A stretch of 64,000 nt of DNA, taken from positions 124,001 through 188,000 of the forward strand of contig NZ_QVQT02000002.1 in NCBI RefSeq assembly GCF_003428625.2, given 5' to 3'. Below, one piece after another: positions 25,501 to 32,764 of the stretch; positions within the stretch are counted from its first letter, which is position 1, and every line of letters begins with the position of its first letter. This DNA comes from Paracidobacterium acidisoli (GTDB lineage: Bacteria; Acidobacteriota; Terriglobia; Terriglobales; Acidobacteriaceae). A program made the position numbers and the translations under genes. The notes beneath the pieces were generated by a model. The model was given only the letters and a program-made list of their open reading frames with translations. It had not been told where the DNA came from and did not search any database.

Positions 25501-27973
25501 TGGCGGCATCAGGGCCGGAGACGACACAGAGCTGCGGGCCGTTGACGGCAGCGAGATCGAGCTGCAGATCGGGCGAGGCGCTGAGAAGGTCGAGAAGACG
25601 CTCTTCACCGGTGCGTACGGCCAGCATGGAGCCGCGCGGCATCTGCTGCATGAGGCGTCCACGCTCTGCGACGAGGCGCAGCGCGTCGTCGAGCGAGAGC
25701 GCACCGGCGAGGCAGACGGCAACATATTCGCCGATGCTGTGACCGACCATCGCATCGGGACGAATACCCCAGGAGATCCAGAGCTGCGCGAGCGCGTATT
25801 CGACGGCGAAGATGGCCGGCTGCGCATACTGTGTCTCGCTGAGGCGGGCCGCGGCTTCAGGCGAGGTCACAGCGGGATAGATCAGATCGATGAGGCTCTC
25901 GCCGAGGAAGGGGCGGAGCTTTTCGCTGCAGGCATCGAGGGCTGCGCGGAAGACGGGCTCCGTCTCATAGAGCTCGCGGGCCATCTGCGGCGTCTGTATC
26001 CCCTGGCCGGGGAAGCAGAAGACGACGCCGGGATGGGCGAGCGGGCGATCTTCACTGAGCACGCCGTCGGGACGGCCGAGCAGAGAAGCGGCCTCCTCGA
26101 CGGAGGACGCAACCAGCGCGCGGCGATGCTGATGCGCACTGCGGCCGGCCTGAAGCGTAAAGGCAATGTCGGCGAGGCTTTGCCGGGGGCCGGAGGCAAG
26201 ATGCCGGGCGAGGCTGGAGGTGAGCTCGGTAAGAGCGGCGGAGTTTTTTGCCGACCAGACCAGCAGCTGATGCTGACGGCCTTCGTCGGAGGGGGCAGTC
26301 TCGGGCGCTTCCTCGACGATGACGTGCGCATTCGTGCCGCCGATGCCGAAGGCACTCACCCCTGCGCGGCGCGGACCTTTTTCGCTGGTCCGGCCATGGC
26401 GCGGCCAGGGAAGGGTCTCCGTGGGAACGAAGAAAGGCGTATCAGAGAGACCGAGGTGCGGATTCGGCTTTTCAAAGTGCAGCAGCTTCGGGATGCTCTG
26501 ATGCTCGAGCTGAAGAACGGTTTTGATGAGTCCGGCAGCGCCGGAGGCGACGTCGAGGTGGCCGATACCGGCCTTGGCCGTGCCGATGGCGCAGAACTGT
26601 TTTTCGCCGGTGGTCTGGCTGAAGGCCTTGCTGAGTGCGGCAATCTCGATCGGGTCGCCGAGCGGCGTCGCGGTGCCGTGTGCCTCGATGTAGCTGATGG
26701 AGTCCGCAGAGATGCCGGCCATCTTTTGCGCGCGCGCGATGACCTGGGACTGGCCTTCGACGCCGGGAGCCGTGTAGCCGACTTTGTTGGCGCCATCGTT
26801 ATTGACGGCGAATCCGCGAATGACGCCGAGAAGCTGATCGCCATCGGCGATGGCGTCGTCGAGGCGTTTGAGCAAAAGAACGGCAGCGCCGGAGCCGAAG
26901 ACGGTTCCGGTGGCGCGGTGATCGAAGGGGCGGCAGTGACCGTCTTCCGAGACGATGCCGCCTTCCTGCGGAACATAACCGCGGCGCTGCGGGAAGGTGA
27001 TCGAAACAGCCCCGGCAAGCGCCATATCGCAGCCGCCGGTCATCAGGCTCTGGCAGGCCTGGGAGACGGCGACCAGCGAGGTGGAGCAGGCAGTCTGCAC
27101 GGCGACGCTGGGTCCGTTCAGGTTGAGCTTGTAGGAGATGCGGGTGGGCAGGAAATCCTTGTCATTGCCCAGCATCGTGACATAGGAACCGACCTGGTAG
27201 GAACCGGTGAAGTCTTCGAGGAAGCGGCGGCCGTTCGCGAGGTTGTGCATGAAGTAAGTGTTCATGCTGCAGCCGGCGAAGACGCCCGTCATACCTTTGG
27301 TGTGCGTGGGATCGTATCCGGCGCGCTCGAGTAACTCCCAGGCGCATTCAAGGAAGACGCGGTGCTGCGGGTCCATCTGCTCGGCTTCCTTCGGATAGAT
27401 TCCGAAGAACTCCGCATCGAACAGGTCGGGATTTTCAAGAATAGGACGCGCGGCGACATAGTTATCGGGAAGCTGTGCCGACCGGTCGCGGCCTTCGAGA
27501 TCCTTCTGATCGAAGAAGGTGACTGATTCCACGCCGGAGCAGAGGTTATTCCAGAACTGCTCGACGGTATCGGCTCCGGGGAAGCGGCCGGTCATGCCGA
27601 TGATGGCGATATCGGCCGATGTGGAGCGGCGCGGCTCACGGGCAGGCGCAGCAGCCGCCGGAGCCGTGACCGGCTCCTCCACCGCATTTCCGGCAAGCAG
27701 CCCGGCCATGGAGCGGACGGTGGGATATTCGAAGACGGAGGCGACCTGAAGATTGCGCTCGAAGGCCTGATTCAGGCGGGTGAGAAGTTTTGTGGCCAGC
27801 AGAGAGGTGCCGCCCATCTCGAAGAAATTTTCGTCGTGTCCGGTGACGTGGAAGCCGAGAACCTCCTGCCAGAGACGCGCCACTTCGATCTCGAATGAAG
27901 TCCGCGACGTCTTCGACTCGACGGGTGAGGGAAGGTCCGGAACCGGATTCTGCGAATTGTGTCTGTTTATCAT
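19529..27973 (-). CDS. Hybrid PKS-aminotransferase-NRPS megasynthase
   Basis: About 2814 residues from ATG 27973 (a GTG two codons earlier is possible). Domain order: carrier (MGGTS, Ser57); ketosynthase (about 120-555, TACSTS Cys296, HGT, GHLD); acyltransferase (about 570-1000, GHSIG Ser746, HAFH 846-849, malonyl type); ACP (LGFDS, Ser1090); Ala/Pro-rich linker (about 1130-1250); class III PLP aminotransferase (about 1290-1700, Lys1543 in TYGKVVAGG); condensation (HHIIFDG 1866-1872); adenylation (YTSGSTGNPKG; Lys2687); PCP (LGGDS, Ser2744). No ketoreductase is present, so the beta-keto group is presumably transaminated, as in mycosubtilin and microcystin synthases. The ten pocket residues aligned to GrsA read D-A-F-W-L-G-G-T-F-K, a valine-type code. 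No domain loads the first carrier; a starter must arrive in trans. Confidence 0.96.
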   Translation of the reverse strand: MINRHNSQNPVPDLPSPVESKTSRTSFEIEVARLWQEVLGFHVTGHDENFFEMGGTSLLATKLLTRLNQAFERNLQVASVFEYPTVRSMAGLLAGNAVEEPVTAPAAAAPAREPRRSTSADIAIIGMTGRFPGADTVEQFWNNLCSGVESVTFFDQKDLEGRDRSAQLPDNYVAARPILENPDLFDAEFFGIYPKEAEQMDPQHRVFLECAWELLERAGYDPTHTKGMTGVFAGCSMNTYFMHNLANGRRFLEDFTGSYQVGSYVTMLGNDKDFLPTRISYKLNLNGPSVAVQTACSTSLVAVSQACQSLMTGGCDMALAGAVSITFPQRRGYVPQEGGIVSEDGHCRPFDHRATGTVFGSGAAVLLLKRLDDAIADGDQLLGVIRGFAVNNDGANKVGYTAPGVEGQSQVIARAQKMAGISADSISYIEAHGTATPLGDPIEIAALSKAFSQTTGEKQFCAIGTAKAGIGHLDVASGAAGLIKTVLQLEHQSIPKLLHFEKPNPHLGLSDTPFFVPTETLPWPRHGRTSEKGPRRAGVSAFGIGGTNAHVIVEEAPETAPSDEGRQHQLLVWSAKNSAALTELTSSLARHLASGPRQSLADIAFTLQAGRSAHQHRRALVASSVEEAASLLGRPDGVLSEDRPLAHPGVVFCFPGQGIQTPQMARELYETEPVFRAALDACSEKLRPFLGESLIDLIYPAVTSPEAAARLSETQYAQPAIFAVEYALAQLWISWGIRPDAMVGHSIGEYVAVCLAGALSLDDALRLVAERGRLMQQMPRGSMLAVRTGEERLLDLLSASPDLQLDLAAVNGPQLCVVSGPDAAIDAFVETLDNERIAHRRLITSHAFHSRLVEDALPPFAEAVRTVSFGRLGIPCASTLTGSWLTDHEIADPGYWTRQLRHTVRFADAIHTLAKTPDRVFLEVGPSETLTQLMRQTLGATASDPAAHRYIVMASLAGTRDGAPANKAILTALGRLWNAGIFPDWTSFHAGFERKRVLLPTYPFQRRSYWIAPPQEGPLAADATFVRTASLPVEHTFAEDSIMASPVAGPAPADKIATLNEIRSLITDLSGMELGDADPDSSFLELGFDSLFLTQLTQAIQSRYRVKLTFRQIMESYPTIASLAAHMEETAAPELLSASVAAAPAPQSSTASSAAAAVVPASVAVPATVPVIAPGSSAASLPAGSFEALFAAQTQALASLFQQQLAILGAGAPALPAPVQPVAAQPVAAPVAQPQTIAESAAAAPSKPVFTPFKPLQRGEDNRLNETQQQYLNTFIADYNRRTLTSKQFTQQHRSVFADGRVVSGFHAQIKELIYPLVVDRAKGAYLWDKDGNRYIDILNGYGAILYGHSPDFIVDAVHRQLELGFAIGPQTELVGECSELIRELTGMERVTFCNTGSEAVMGAMRLARTVTGRNLIVMFSGDYHGSFDEVLVKAVGGHRTMPAAPGIPRESVANVLVLDYGTPESLEIIRQRAGDIAAVLVEPVQSRHPELRPAEFLHEVRRITEQNGAALIFDEVVTGFRTHPGGMQAVYGIRADLATYGKVVAGGLPVGILAGRPAFMDALDGGSWQYGDESFPEAGVTFYAGTFMRHPLAMAAVRASLRHIKEEGLALQNGLSARTAALATDLQKMFAEFSHPSSLETYASWFYFPAAHEPFLSRLLHFHLRHRGIHIQEGFPCFLTTAHTPADLDFVREAFRDSLSQMHAMQASAHAEPPTIDAPAPESTAPVAESVREFAITEPQREILLSAEMGEDANCAFNESTSLTLKGALNETALLEALQQLVDRHQALRLTFNRVTETAIIAPPSEPSLQREDLSDHSEAAKADRLKALIEEEGSTPFDLAQGPLFRLRLVRLSSSGHVLFFTAHHIIFDGWSTNVFFSELSELYNAADSGRKASLAAPLTFSAYAARQSEQTGTMEYKSVEEYWIEKFRTPPSPLQIPTDRPRAAVRSHEGATKRFVFDSELFRAVRKTGARQGSTLFATLLGATAFLLHRLCDQDDVVIGIPMAGQSRVENGSTLVGHCVNFLPIRSGLESEQQSLAEFLKQTRRTLLDAYDHQDYTYGTLLHKLRLARDPSRLQLIEIQANVEQVGADLQFRNLTADLRANGKTHVNMDLFFNFVDRGSELWLDCDYNTNLFDATTIDRWFGHIEAILRAFVQNADEPCSQVSLLTAAQEKQLLTGWNQTAASYPSDSSIHRVFEDQVRRTPSSIALVAKDQTLTYAQLNEKANQLARYLFHCGVTPGSRVALCLHRSLESIASLLAILKAGASYVPVDPAYPAPRLQYLVKDSGAKVLLTQQSIVAGLPALDVNIVCLDHDWPAIAVGETGNLSQDVRTDDLAYVMYTSGSTGNPKGVLVPQKAVLRLVKNNPFASFSADEVFLQLAPMSFDASTFEVWGALLNGGRLVLGPAERVAPEEIGRLIADHNVTTLWLTAALFHLMVTEHLEALRPLRQLLAGGDILSLTHVRRVCEELPHLRLVNGYGPTENTTFTCCHPITLDSLGAGTVPIGRPIANTRIYILNAQRKPVPIGVSGELYAAGDGLALGYLNAPELTEQKFVAHTFGNGVTERLYRTGDLARYRADGIVEFLGRIDTQVKIRGYRIELAEIEYALEQSPKVKSAVVAVRTDWVTPGDTPGDKRLVAYVVPAQPGDSAALVQDLRQLLQEQLPDYMRPAAIMVLDSLPHTINGKVDRRALPAPVPEQMLRKRSVVYPRTPNEELLAGIWSKVLGVKDLGVEDSIFELGGDSLLIFRITTLAQQAGLGINARHIFRLRTIAAICAELDQAGQEAASPVKINPIQAIPRSQYRQKLKTTQAGS

Positions 27974-28118
27974 TTGCACACGCTCGAACCGCAGAAGGGG
28001 CGACCAATCATCATCGGGGGAGTCAGATTGCCGTTATTTGTAGTGAACTATATTTTCGGCGTAGTGAGGGGTTATTCAGAGTACACCATTTGTGGTATCG
28101 GTCTCTGTAAATCTGCTC

Positions 28119-30377
28119 CTATCCCTTTCCCGCAAAACTGATCGGCTCTTCCGCTGCCTGCTTCTCTGAAGTGCGCGCGAAGGGGAAGCCTCCTGCGGCT
28201 GCCGCGGCCGCTGCCTGACGGCTGCCCGGCTTCCAGCGAAGATTGGTTTCGTTGGTCCGCTTTTCGAACTCCTGCAGATCGTGCTTCAGCGTGTCTTCGG
28301 CGCGCACGAGGCGAACCTTGTTGATGACCGCGGCGGCGCCGGAGACATCGAGGCGCTCGAGCAGACGCGCGGCGCGGGTCAGCTTGCTCTTGGTGGTTTT
28401 GCCGGCCTCGGCCACCAGAATCGTGACGTCGGCGCAGCGCGAGAGATATTCGGTCTCCGCCGAGCTGAGCAGCGGGGGCGTATCGATGAGCACGATGTCG
28501 TACTCATTGGTCAGATCCTGGAAGGCCCGGGCCACAAAGCTGGACAGGGGCGTGAGACGGGCGGGCAGCGACTGCGAGAAGACCGTCTCCGGCTGCAGAT
28601 TGAGCGCAGTGGAGGTGGACGGGATGCCGTCGCCGGTTCCCGAAGCAGCGTTGTTGTCGTTCATCCCAACGGTGACGTACGCAACCGGATTGCTGTTTCC
28701 GGAGGCGTCAATGGTGATGGTCTTGCGGCCGAGCCGGGCAAGGGTGCTGCCCAGGTTCTCGACGATCAGGGTTGTGCCGGCGCGGGAGCCGGTGCCGGTG
28801 ATGACGAAGGTGCGCACTCCGGCGACACGCGTGGCGTGATCGACACCGGCGGCGAGCCGGAGAATGCACTCATCGAAGACGAGCTGAGTCACATCGCGAT
28901 CGTCGAGCAGCGAGCCGATGGGAGCGAAGCCAAGAACCGCTTCGACGTCGGCAGCGGTGTAGACATGAGGATCGAAGAAGTCGAAGGCGATGGCGGAAAG
29001 GACGCCCATCACCAGAGCGATCGGAATCAGCAGCGGAATCAGCTTCTTCGACTTGCTGGGCTCCGGCCCGAGCGGCGGCAGCGCGGGCGAGAAAAGATGC
29101 ACGGAGCCGGGCGAGGTGCTTTCGATCTCGAGATCGTCGATACGGTTGTCGACCTGCGCGTAGCGAGCCTGGAGGCGGTCGATGTCGGCCTTGAGCTCAT
29201 CGGCGCGCTGGAAGCGGGGAGCGGCGGTATTGGCTGCGGAGGTGTACTTCCCCAGCTGGTTCTGCAGCTGCGACTCGATGGTGGCGGCGCGGTTGACGTT
29301 AGTATGCAGCTTTTCCTGTAGCTGTATGGCAGCCTTGCGGCGCAGATCGGTCTGCATGTCTTTCAGGCCCTTGTCGATCTGAGCGAGATCGGCTTCGGTC
29401 TGGAGACGGAGCGGGTTGTTCGGGGTGAGGCCGGCGAGCTGCTCCATCAGAGAGCTGCGCTTCTGTCCGAGCGCCGATTTGAGGGCGGTGAGCTGCGGAT
29501 CGCTGGCGATGATCGAATCGGCTTCCGCACTGAGCGCGGAGTTGGGCGAGGAGGGATCTCCCGCCTGCAGCGTCGTGAGCTGAGCTTCGGCATCGATCCG
29601 CTGCTCGTGCGCCGTTTCCAGGTCGGTGCGGAGCTTGTTGAGCTGCTCATCGAAGGGGTTGGCCGGCGTGCTGGCTCCGATGACGGCGACGCCGAGCTGG
29701 CGGGTGATGGCGGCCTGCTCCTGCAGCTTGGCGTCGAGCTCCTTCTGCAGCTCGTCGCGGGTGTCACGCAGAGTGGCGAGGCGCTCGTCGCGTCCGTAAA
29801 ACTCCTCTTCCTTGGCCTTGGTGAGATAAGACTGGGTGACCGCATTGACGATATCGGCCAGATGGTCGGGCCGCATGGCGGTCAGCTCGATACCAACCTG
29901 ATAGGTGATACCGATGCGCTTGATCTCCAGCGTCTCCTGCAGACGCTGCACGGCGGACTGCTCCACTTCGCCGGGCTTCTGCCATACGCCCGGAGGCAGA
30001 TGGTGGAGCGCGTCGGCGATGACGTCATAGCGGGTAATAGAGTGCACCTGCTGCGCGACGTAGGAGTCGTAGGGATATTCCGTCTCGTGATCTTCGGTGA
30101 GGGTTTTGGGGAAGGTCGGAGAGACGTAAATGGTGCTCGTCGACGAGTACATGAGCCCGTGCCGCAGCAGAACGGCAAGTCCGAGACCAAGCACCACCAC
30201 GGTGACGAGGATCGCCGTGACCGCGTGGAGGCGAAGACTGCGGAGGATATTGATCTTCAGTGCAGAGCCTTTGGAAGGCGGACGCAGAGGCTGGTGCGGC
30301 GTAGTCGGAGACTGCGTGCTGCGCGCATCGTTCGGATTGAACTGGGTAATATACATACGATCGTTTCCCTGGGCCAT
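28119..30377 (-). CDS. Wzz/Wzc-like polysaccharide co-polymerase with degenerate tyrosine-kinase domain
   Basis: A 752-residue inner-membrane protein of the exopolysaccharide export system. Two membrane segments (about 50-72 and 446-466) bracket a large periplasmic part with a long coiled coil (about 195-415) and the Pro-rich co-polymerase motif before the second segment. The cytoplasmic P-loop domain (about 515-700) keeps Walker B (YDIVLIDTPPL, 626-636), but the Walker A site reads GTGSRAGTT, with no lysine where active BY-kinases have GEGKT/S. The A' motif is altered too (TIDASG), and the Ala-rich C-terminal tail has no tyrosine cluster. It is thus probably a pseudokinase. ATG 30377 was chosen; ATG 30356 after AGGGAA is an alternative. 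It is the last gene of the operon. Confidence 0.9.
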   Translation of the reverse strand: MAQGNDRMYITQFNPNDARSTQSPTTPHQPLRPPSKGSALKINILRSLRLHAVTAILVTVVVLGLGLAVLLRHGLMYSSTSTIYVSPTFPKTLTEDHETEYPYDSYVAQQVHSITRYDVIADALHHLPPGVWQKPGEVEQSAVQRLQETLEIKRIGITYQVGIELTAMRPDHLADIVNAVTQSYLTKAKEEEFYGRDERLATLRDTRDELQKELDAKLQEQAAITRQLGVAVIGASTPANPFDEQLNKLRTDLETAHEQRIDAEAQLTTLQAGDPSSPNSALSAEADSIIASDPQLTALKSALGQKRSSLMEQLAGLTPNNPLRLQTEADLAQIDKGLKDMQTDLRRKAAIQLQEKLHTNVNRAATIESQLQNQLGKYTSAANTAAPRFQRADELKADIDRLQARYAQVDNRIDDLEIESTSPGSVHLFSPALPPLGPEPSKSKKLIPLLIPIALVMGVLSAIAFDFFDPHVYTAADVEAVLGFAPIGSLLDDRDVTQLVFDECILRLAAGVDHATRVAGVRTFVITGTGSRAGTTLIVENLGSTLARLGRKTITIDASGNSNPVAYVTVGMNDNNAASGTGDGIPSTSTALNLQPETVFSQSLPARLTPLSSFVARAFQDLTNEYDIVLIDTPPLLSSAETEYLSRCADVTILVAEAGKTTKSKLTRAARLLERLDVSGAAAVINKVRLVRAEDTLKHDLQEFEKRTNETNLRWKPGSRQAAAAAAAGGFPFARTSEKQAAEEPISFAGKG

Positions 30378-30441
30378 AAAGCAGATACCTGAATCAGATA
30401 AAAAACAACAAGAATCGAAAGGGCAGACAGCCGCGCTCTTT

Positions 30442-31464
30442 TTAAGGAGCTGCCAGCGCTCCGAGCGAAACCATGGTGGCAACCGGACTGATCTTCGAAA
30501 CCAGATACGTCAGCTTATAGAAGCCGCTCTTGGGAATAAAGACCATGTCGCCGGGCTGAAGCTTGATTTCATTGCCGCCGCCGGGCTTCATCAGCTGATG
30601 GAAGGAGATGGTGATTTCTTTGTTGGTGGCGGTCTGCGCAATGTGAATGGTGGGGTTCGAGCCGGCCCCTTCGCCGAGGCCGCCGGCATCGGTGATGGCC
30701 ATCTTGAGATCAAGGTCGCCCGTAAGGGGCACCGGTCCGGGCCGCAGCACCTCGCCGAGCACAGAGATGAACTGCTGCTGCTGAATGGGGATGAAGACCA
30801 TATCGCCGCGCCGCAGACGGATATCGGAGAGCGGATTGCCGCTGGTCAGAAGCTGCTTCAGCTCGACGGTGACGGCCTGGTCGTTGCCGCGGTAGATCAT
30901 GCAGCGCTCGGGCAGTCCGTCCTTCGAGCCCGGAACGGTGGTCATGCCGGCGCGCGCGATGGCATCGAGCAGCGTGGGCGGTGTGCCTTCATAGTCGAGC
31001 ACGCCGGGATGCTGCACAGCGCCGAAGACCATAATGGTGTTGGAGCCGTACTTCTCGACGCCGATGGTCACAGCCGGGCTGGTGTAGTAAGCGGAGAGCG
31101 CATCCGCGACGGCCTTCGCGGCGATGTCGCGCGTCATGTTCACGACGGTGACCGATCCGGCGATCTGCAGCGTAATGCGTCCGTCGGGTCCGACGGTGTA
31201 TGGGTGGCTCAGCTCAGGATGGCCGGCGACGTACAGATCAATGGTGTCTCCCGCGCCGATCTGGTACTGAGCGTCGGCGGCCGGCTCGAACTCCTGCAGC
31301 TGGCGCAGGGGGCTGATCTTCAGCTGCGGGTCCGCGGCGGGCTTCGCGCCGGTGGTGCTGACCGGCACGGCCTGTGCGGGCGTCTGCTGCGCGCGCATGC
31401 CGGCCGGGGAAAGCCCCAGCAGCAGCGCCATGCAAACCGGAATGGAGGAGTATGCGTGTTTCAT
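30442..31464 (-). CDS. Wza/KpsD-type polysaccharide export protein
   Basis: A 340-residue outer-membrane or periplasmic exporter component. A signal peptide (MKHAYSSIPVCMALLLGLSP...) ends near MRAQQ with no lipobox Cys. Residues about 66-150 form the polysaccharide export (PES) domain, starting YQIGAGDTIDLYVAGHPEL. Two SLBB-type segments follow (MVFGAVQHPGVLDYEG and ISVLGEVLRPGPVPLTGDL). The short hydrophobic end could be the outer-membrane helix. Such proteins form the channel through which the polymer leaves, together with the Wzc-like protein encoded just downstream. Start ATG 31464 is unambiguous. Confidence 0.93.
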   Translation of the reverse strand: MKHAYSSIPVCMALLLGLSPAGMRAQQTPAQAVPVSTTGAKPAADPQLKISPLRQLQEFEPAADAQYQIGAGDTIDLYVAGHPELSHPYTVGPDGRITLQIAGSVTVVNMTRDIAAKAVADALSAYYTSPAVTIGVEKYGSNTIMVFGAVQHPGVLDYEGTPPTLLDAIARAGMTTVPGSKDGLPERCMIYRGNDQAVTVELKQLLTSGNPLSDIRLRRGDMVFIPIQQQQFISVLGEVLRPGPVPLTGDLDLKMAITDAGGLGEGAGSNPTIHIAQTATNKEITISFHQLMKPGGGNEIKLQPGDMVFIPKSGFYKLTYLVSKISPVATMVSLGALAAP

Positions 31465-31550
31465 GTGAAGACAACCTTTCAGCGGTTACGTCAGAAAATC
31501 GTCACTGACAAAGTTTTCTGTATCTGCGATCCGCGTCCCTTACCGTTCCT

Positions 31551-32747
31551 TTAAAGTGATGTCCTGCGTTCCGTTCTTACCCATGTAGCCTGCGCGCCGG
31601 AGGCCCGCAGGAGACCCGGCACCAGCCGGAATTTCCAGAGAATATAAAAAGGCGCCATCGCCAGCGCCCGCAGCGTGCCGGCCACATCCGGTCCGGCGAA
31701 GGCCGCGGTGAGCACGTGGATGACGGCCACAGCGAGCGAAGTCAGAGCGTAGATCCTTACCCAGAGAATCGGCACAAAACAGGCCGCCACCAGTGCCGCC
31801 ACGCCGAAGGCCATCGGCAGACCGGCCAGATCGAGCATGGGCTCCAGCAGCCGGAGACGGCCGCGCAGGAGCTGTCTGAACAGCCTGGGCAGCCATACGC
31901 GGGCCACGCGAAGACGGCCTCCCTGCCAGCGCGACTGCTGCACCGATTCTCCCGCTGCCGAAGAAGGTCCGTCGGACGAGACGATGGCCTCGCCGATGAA
32001 GCGGACACGCTCACCGGCCAGCAGCAGGTGGATGTGATACTCAAGGTCCTCCACCACGGAGAAGGCCTCGTAGGGCACGCGCTGCAGCAGATCGGCGGTC
32101 AGCGCGAATCCGTTGCCGAGGATGCCGGCGGAGAAGCCCAGCCGCTCGCGGCCCATGGGCCGAATGTATGTAAAAGCGCGAAAGGCCAGTGAGGTGAGCC
32201 GGCTCTTCGTCTTTGTGGTCGCGCTCAGCATCTCATAGCGGCACTGTACTGCGGCCTCGCCATCCTGAAGATGACGAAGCACCGCGGAGATCAGGCCGGC
32301 CGAAACAGTGGAGTCGGCATCGACGACCAGAACGGCTTCCGCGCCCTCCTCGATGGCCTTCGCGAATCCGTAACGCAGAGCGTGCCCTTTTCCGCGCATG
32401 GCCGGGTCATCATAAACACGGACATCGGCTCCGGCGAGGGCGGCATTTTTCGCCGTCGCGTCGCTGCAGTTGTGCGCGATCACCATCACCTTTGCCCATC
32501 CGGCGGCGGAGGCGAGCAGGCTGGCAACACAGCCGCCGACCAGCCCCTGCTCGTTGTGAGCGGGGACCACGACGGTCAGACGTGGCGCCGGAGCGCTGCC
32601 GGGGTAAAGCTGCCGGCGGCGGCGCAACAGCAGGAAGGCCGCGGTCAGCGTGAGCAGCTCGAGCACGAGCGGCAGCGTGGCAACCGCCAGGAGGGCTCCC
32701 ATCGCCGTCAAAGTCATCGAAATCATAGTGCTCATTTCCGCTGTCAC
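31551..32747 (-). CDS. Membrane-bound family 2 glycosyltransferase
   Basis: A 398-residue processive-type GT2. An N-terminal membrane helix (about 10-40) precedes LTVVVPAHNEQGLVGGCVAS, the metal-binding VVDADS, a GNGFALTADLL acceptor region, EDLEYH and QQSRWQGGR, which matches the Q-X-X-R-W motif of synthase-like enzymes. Two or three hydrophobic segments close the protein (about 290-330 and 360-380). GTG 32747 has AGGA seven bases upstream and was preferred to the internal ATG codons. It lies between the polymerase and the export gene of the exopolysaccharide operon and probably adds a sugar to the repeat unit or elongates the polymer. Substrate unknown. Confidence 0.9.
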   Translation of the reverse strand: MTAEMSTMISMTLTAMGALLAVATLPLVLELLTLTAAFLLLRRRRQLYPGSAPAPRLTVVVPAHNEQGLVGGCVASLLASAAGWAKVMVIAHNCSDATAKNAALAGADVRVYDDPAMRGKGHALRYGFAKAIEEGAEAVLVVDADSTVSAGLISAVLRHLQDGEAAVQCRYEMLSATTKTKSRLTSLAFRAFTYIRPMGRERLGFSAGILGNGFALTADLLQRVPYEAFSVVEDLEYHIHLLLAGERVRFIGEAIVSSDGPSSAAGESVQQSRWQGGRLRVARVWLPRLFRQLLRGRLRLLEPMLDLAGLPMAFGVAALVAACFVPILWVRIYALTSLAVAVIHVLTAAFAGPDVAGTLRALAMAPFYILWKFRLVPGLLRASGAQATWVRTERRTSL

Positions 32748-32764
32748 GTTGCAGTCCTGTCCGT

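Noticed and set aside
24929-27334. An open plus-strand frame of about 800 codons opposite the ketosynthase/acyltransferase region
   Set aside because: It is antisense to clearly conserved PKS motifs, has no recognisable domain, and similar long antisense frames occur across the whole GC-rich megasynthase (also 21776-23782, 19679-20938 and 16196-17263); codon-bias shadow.
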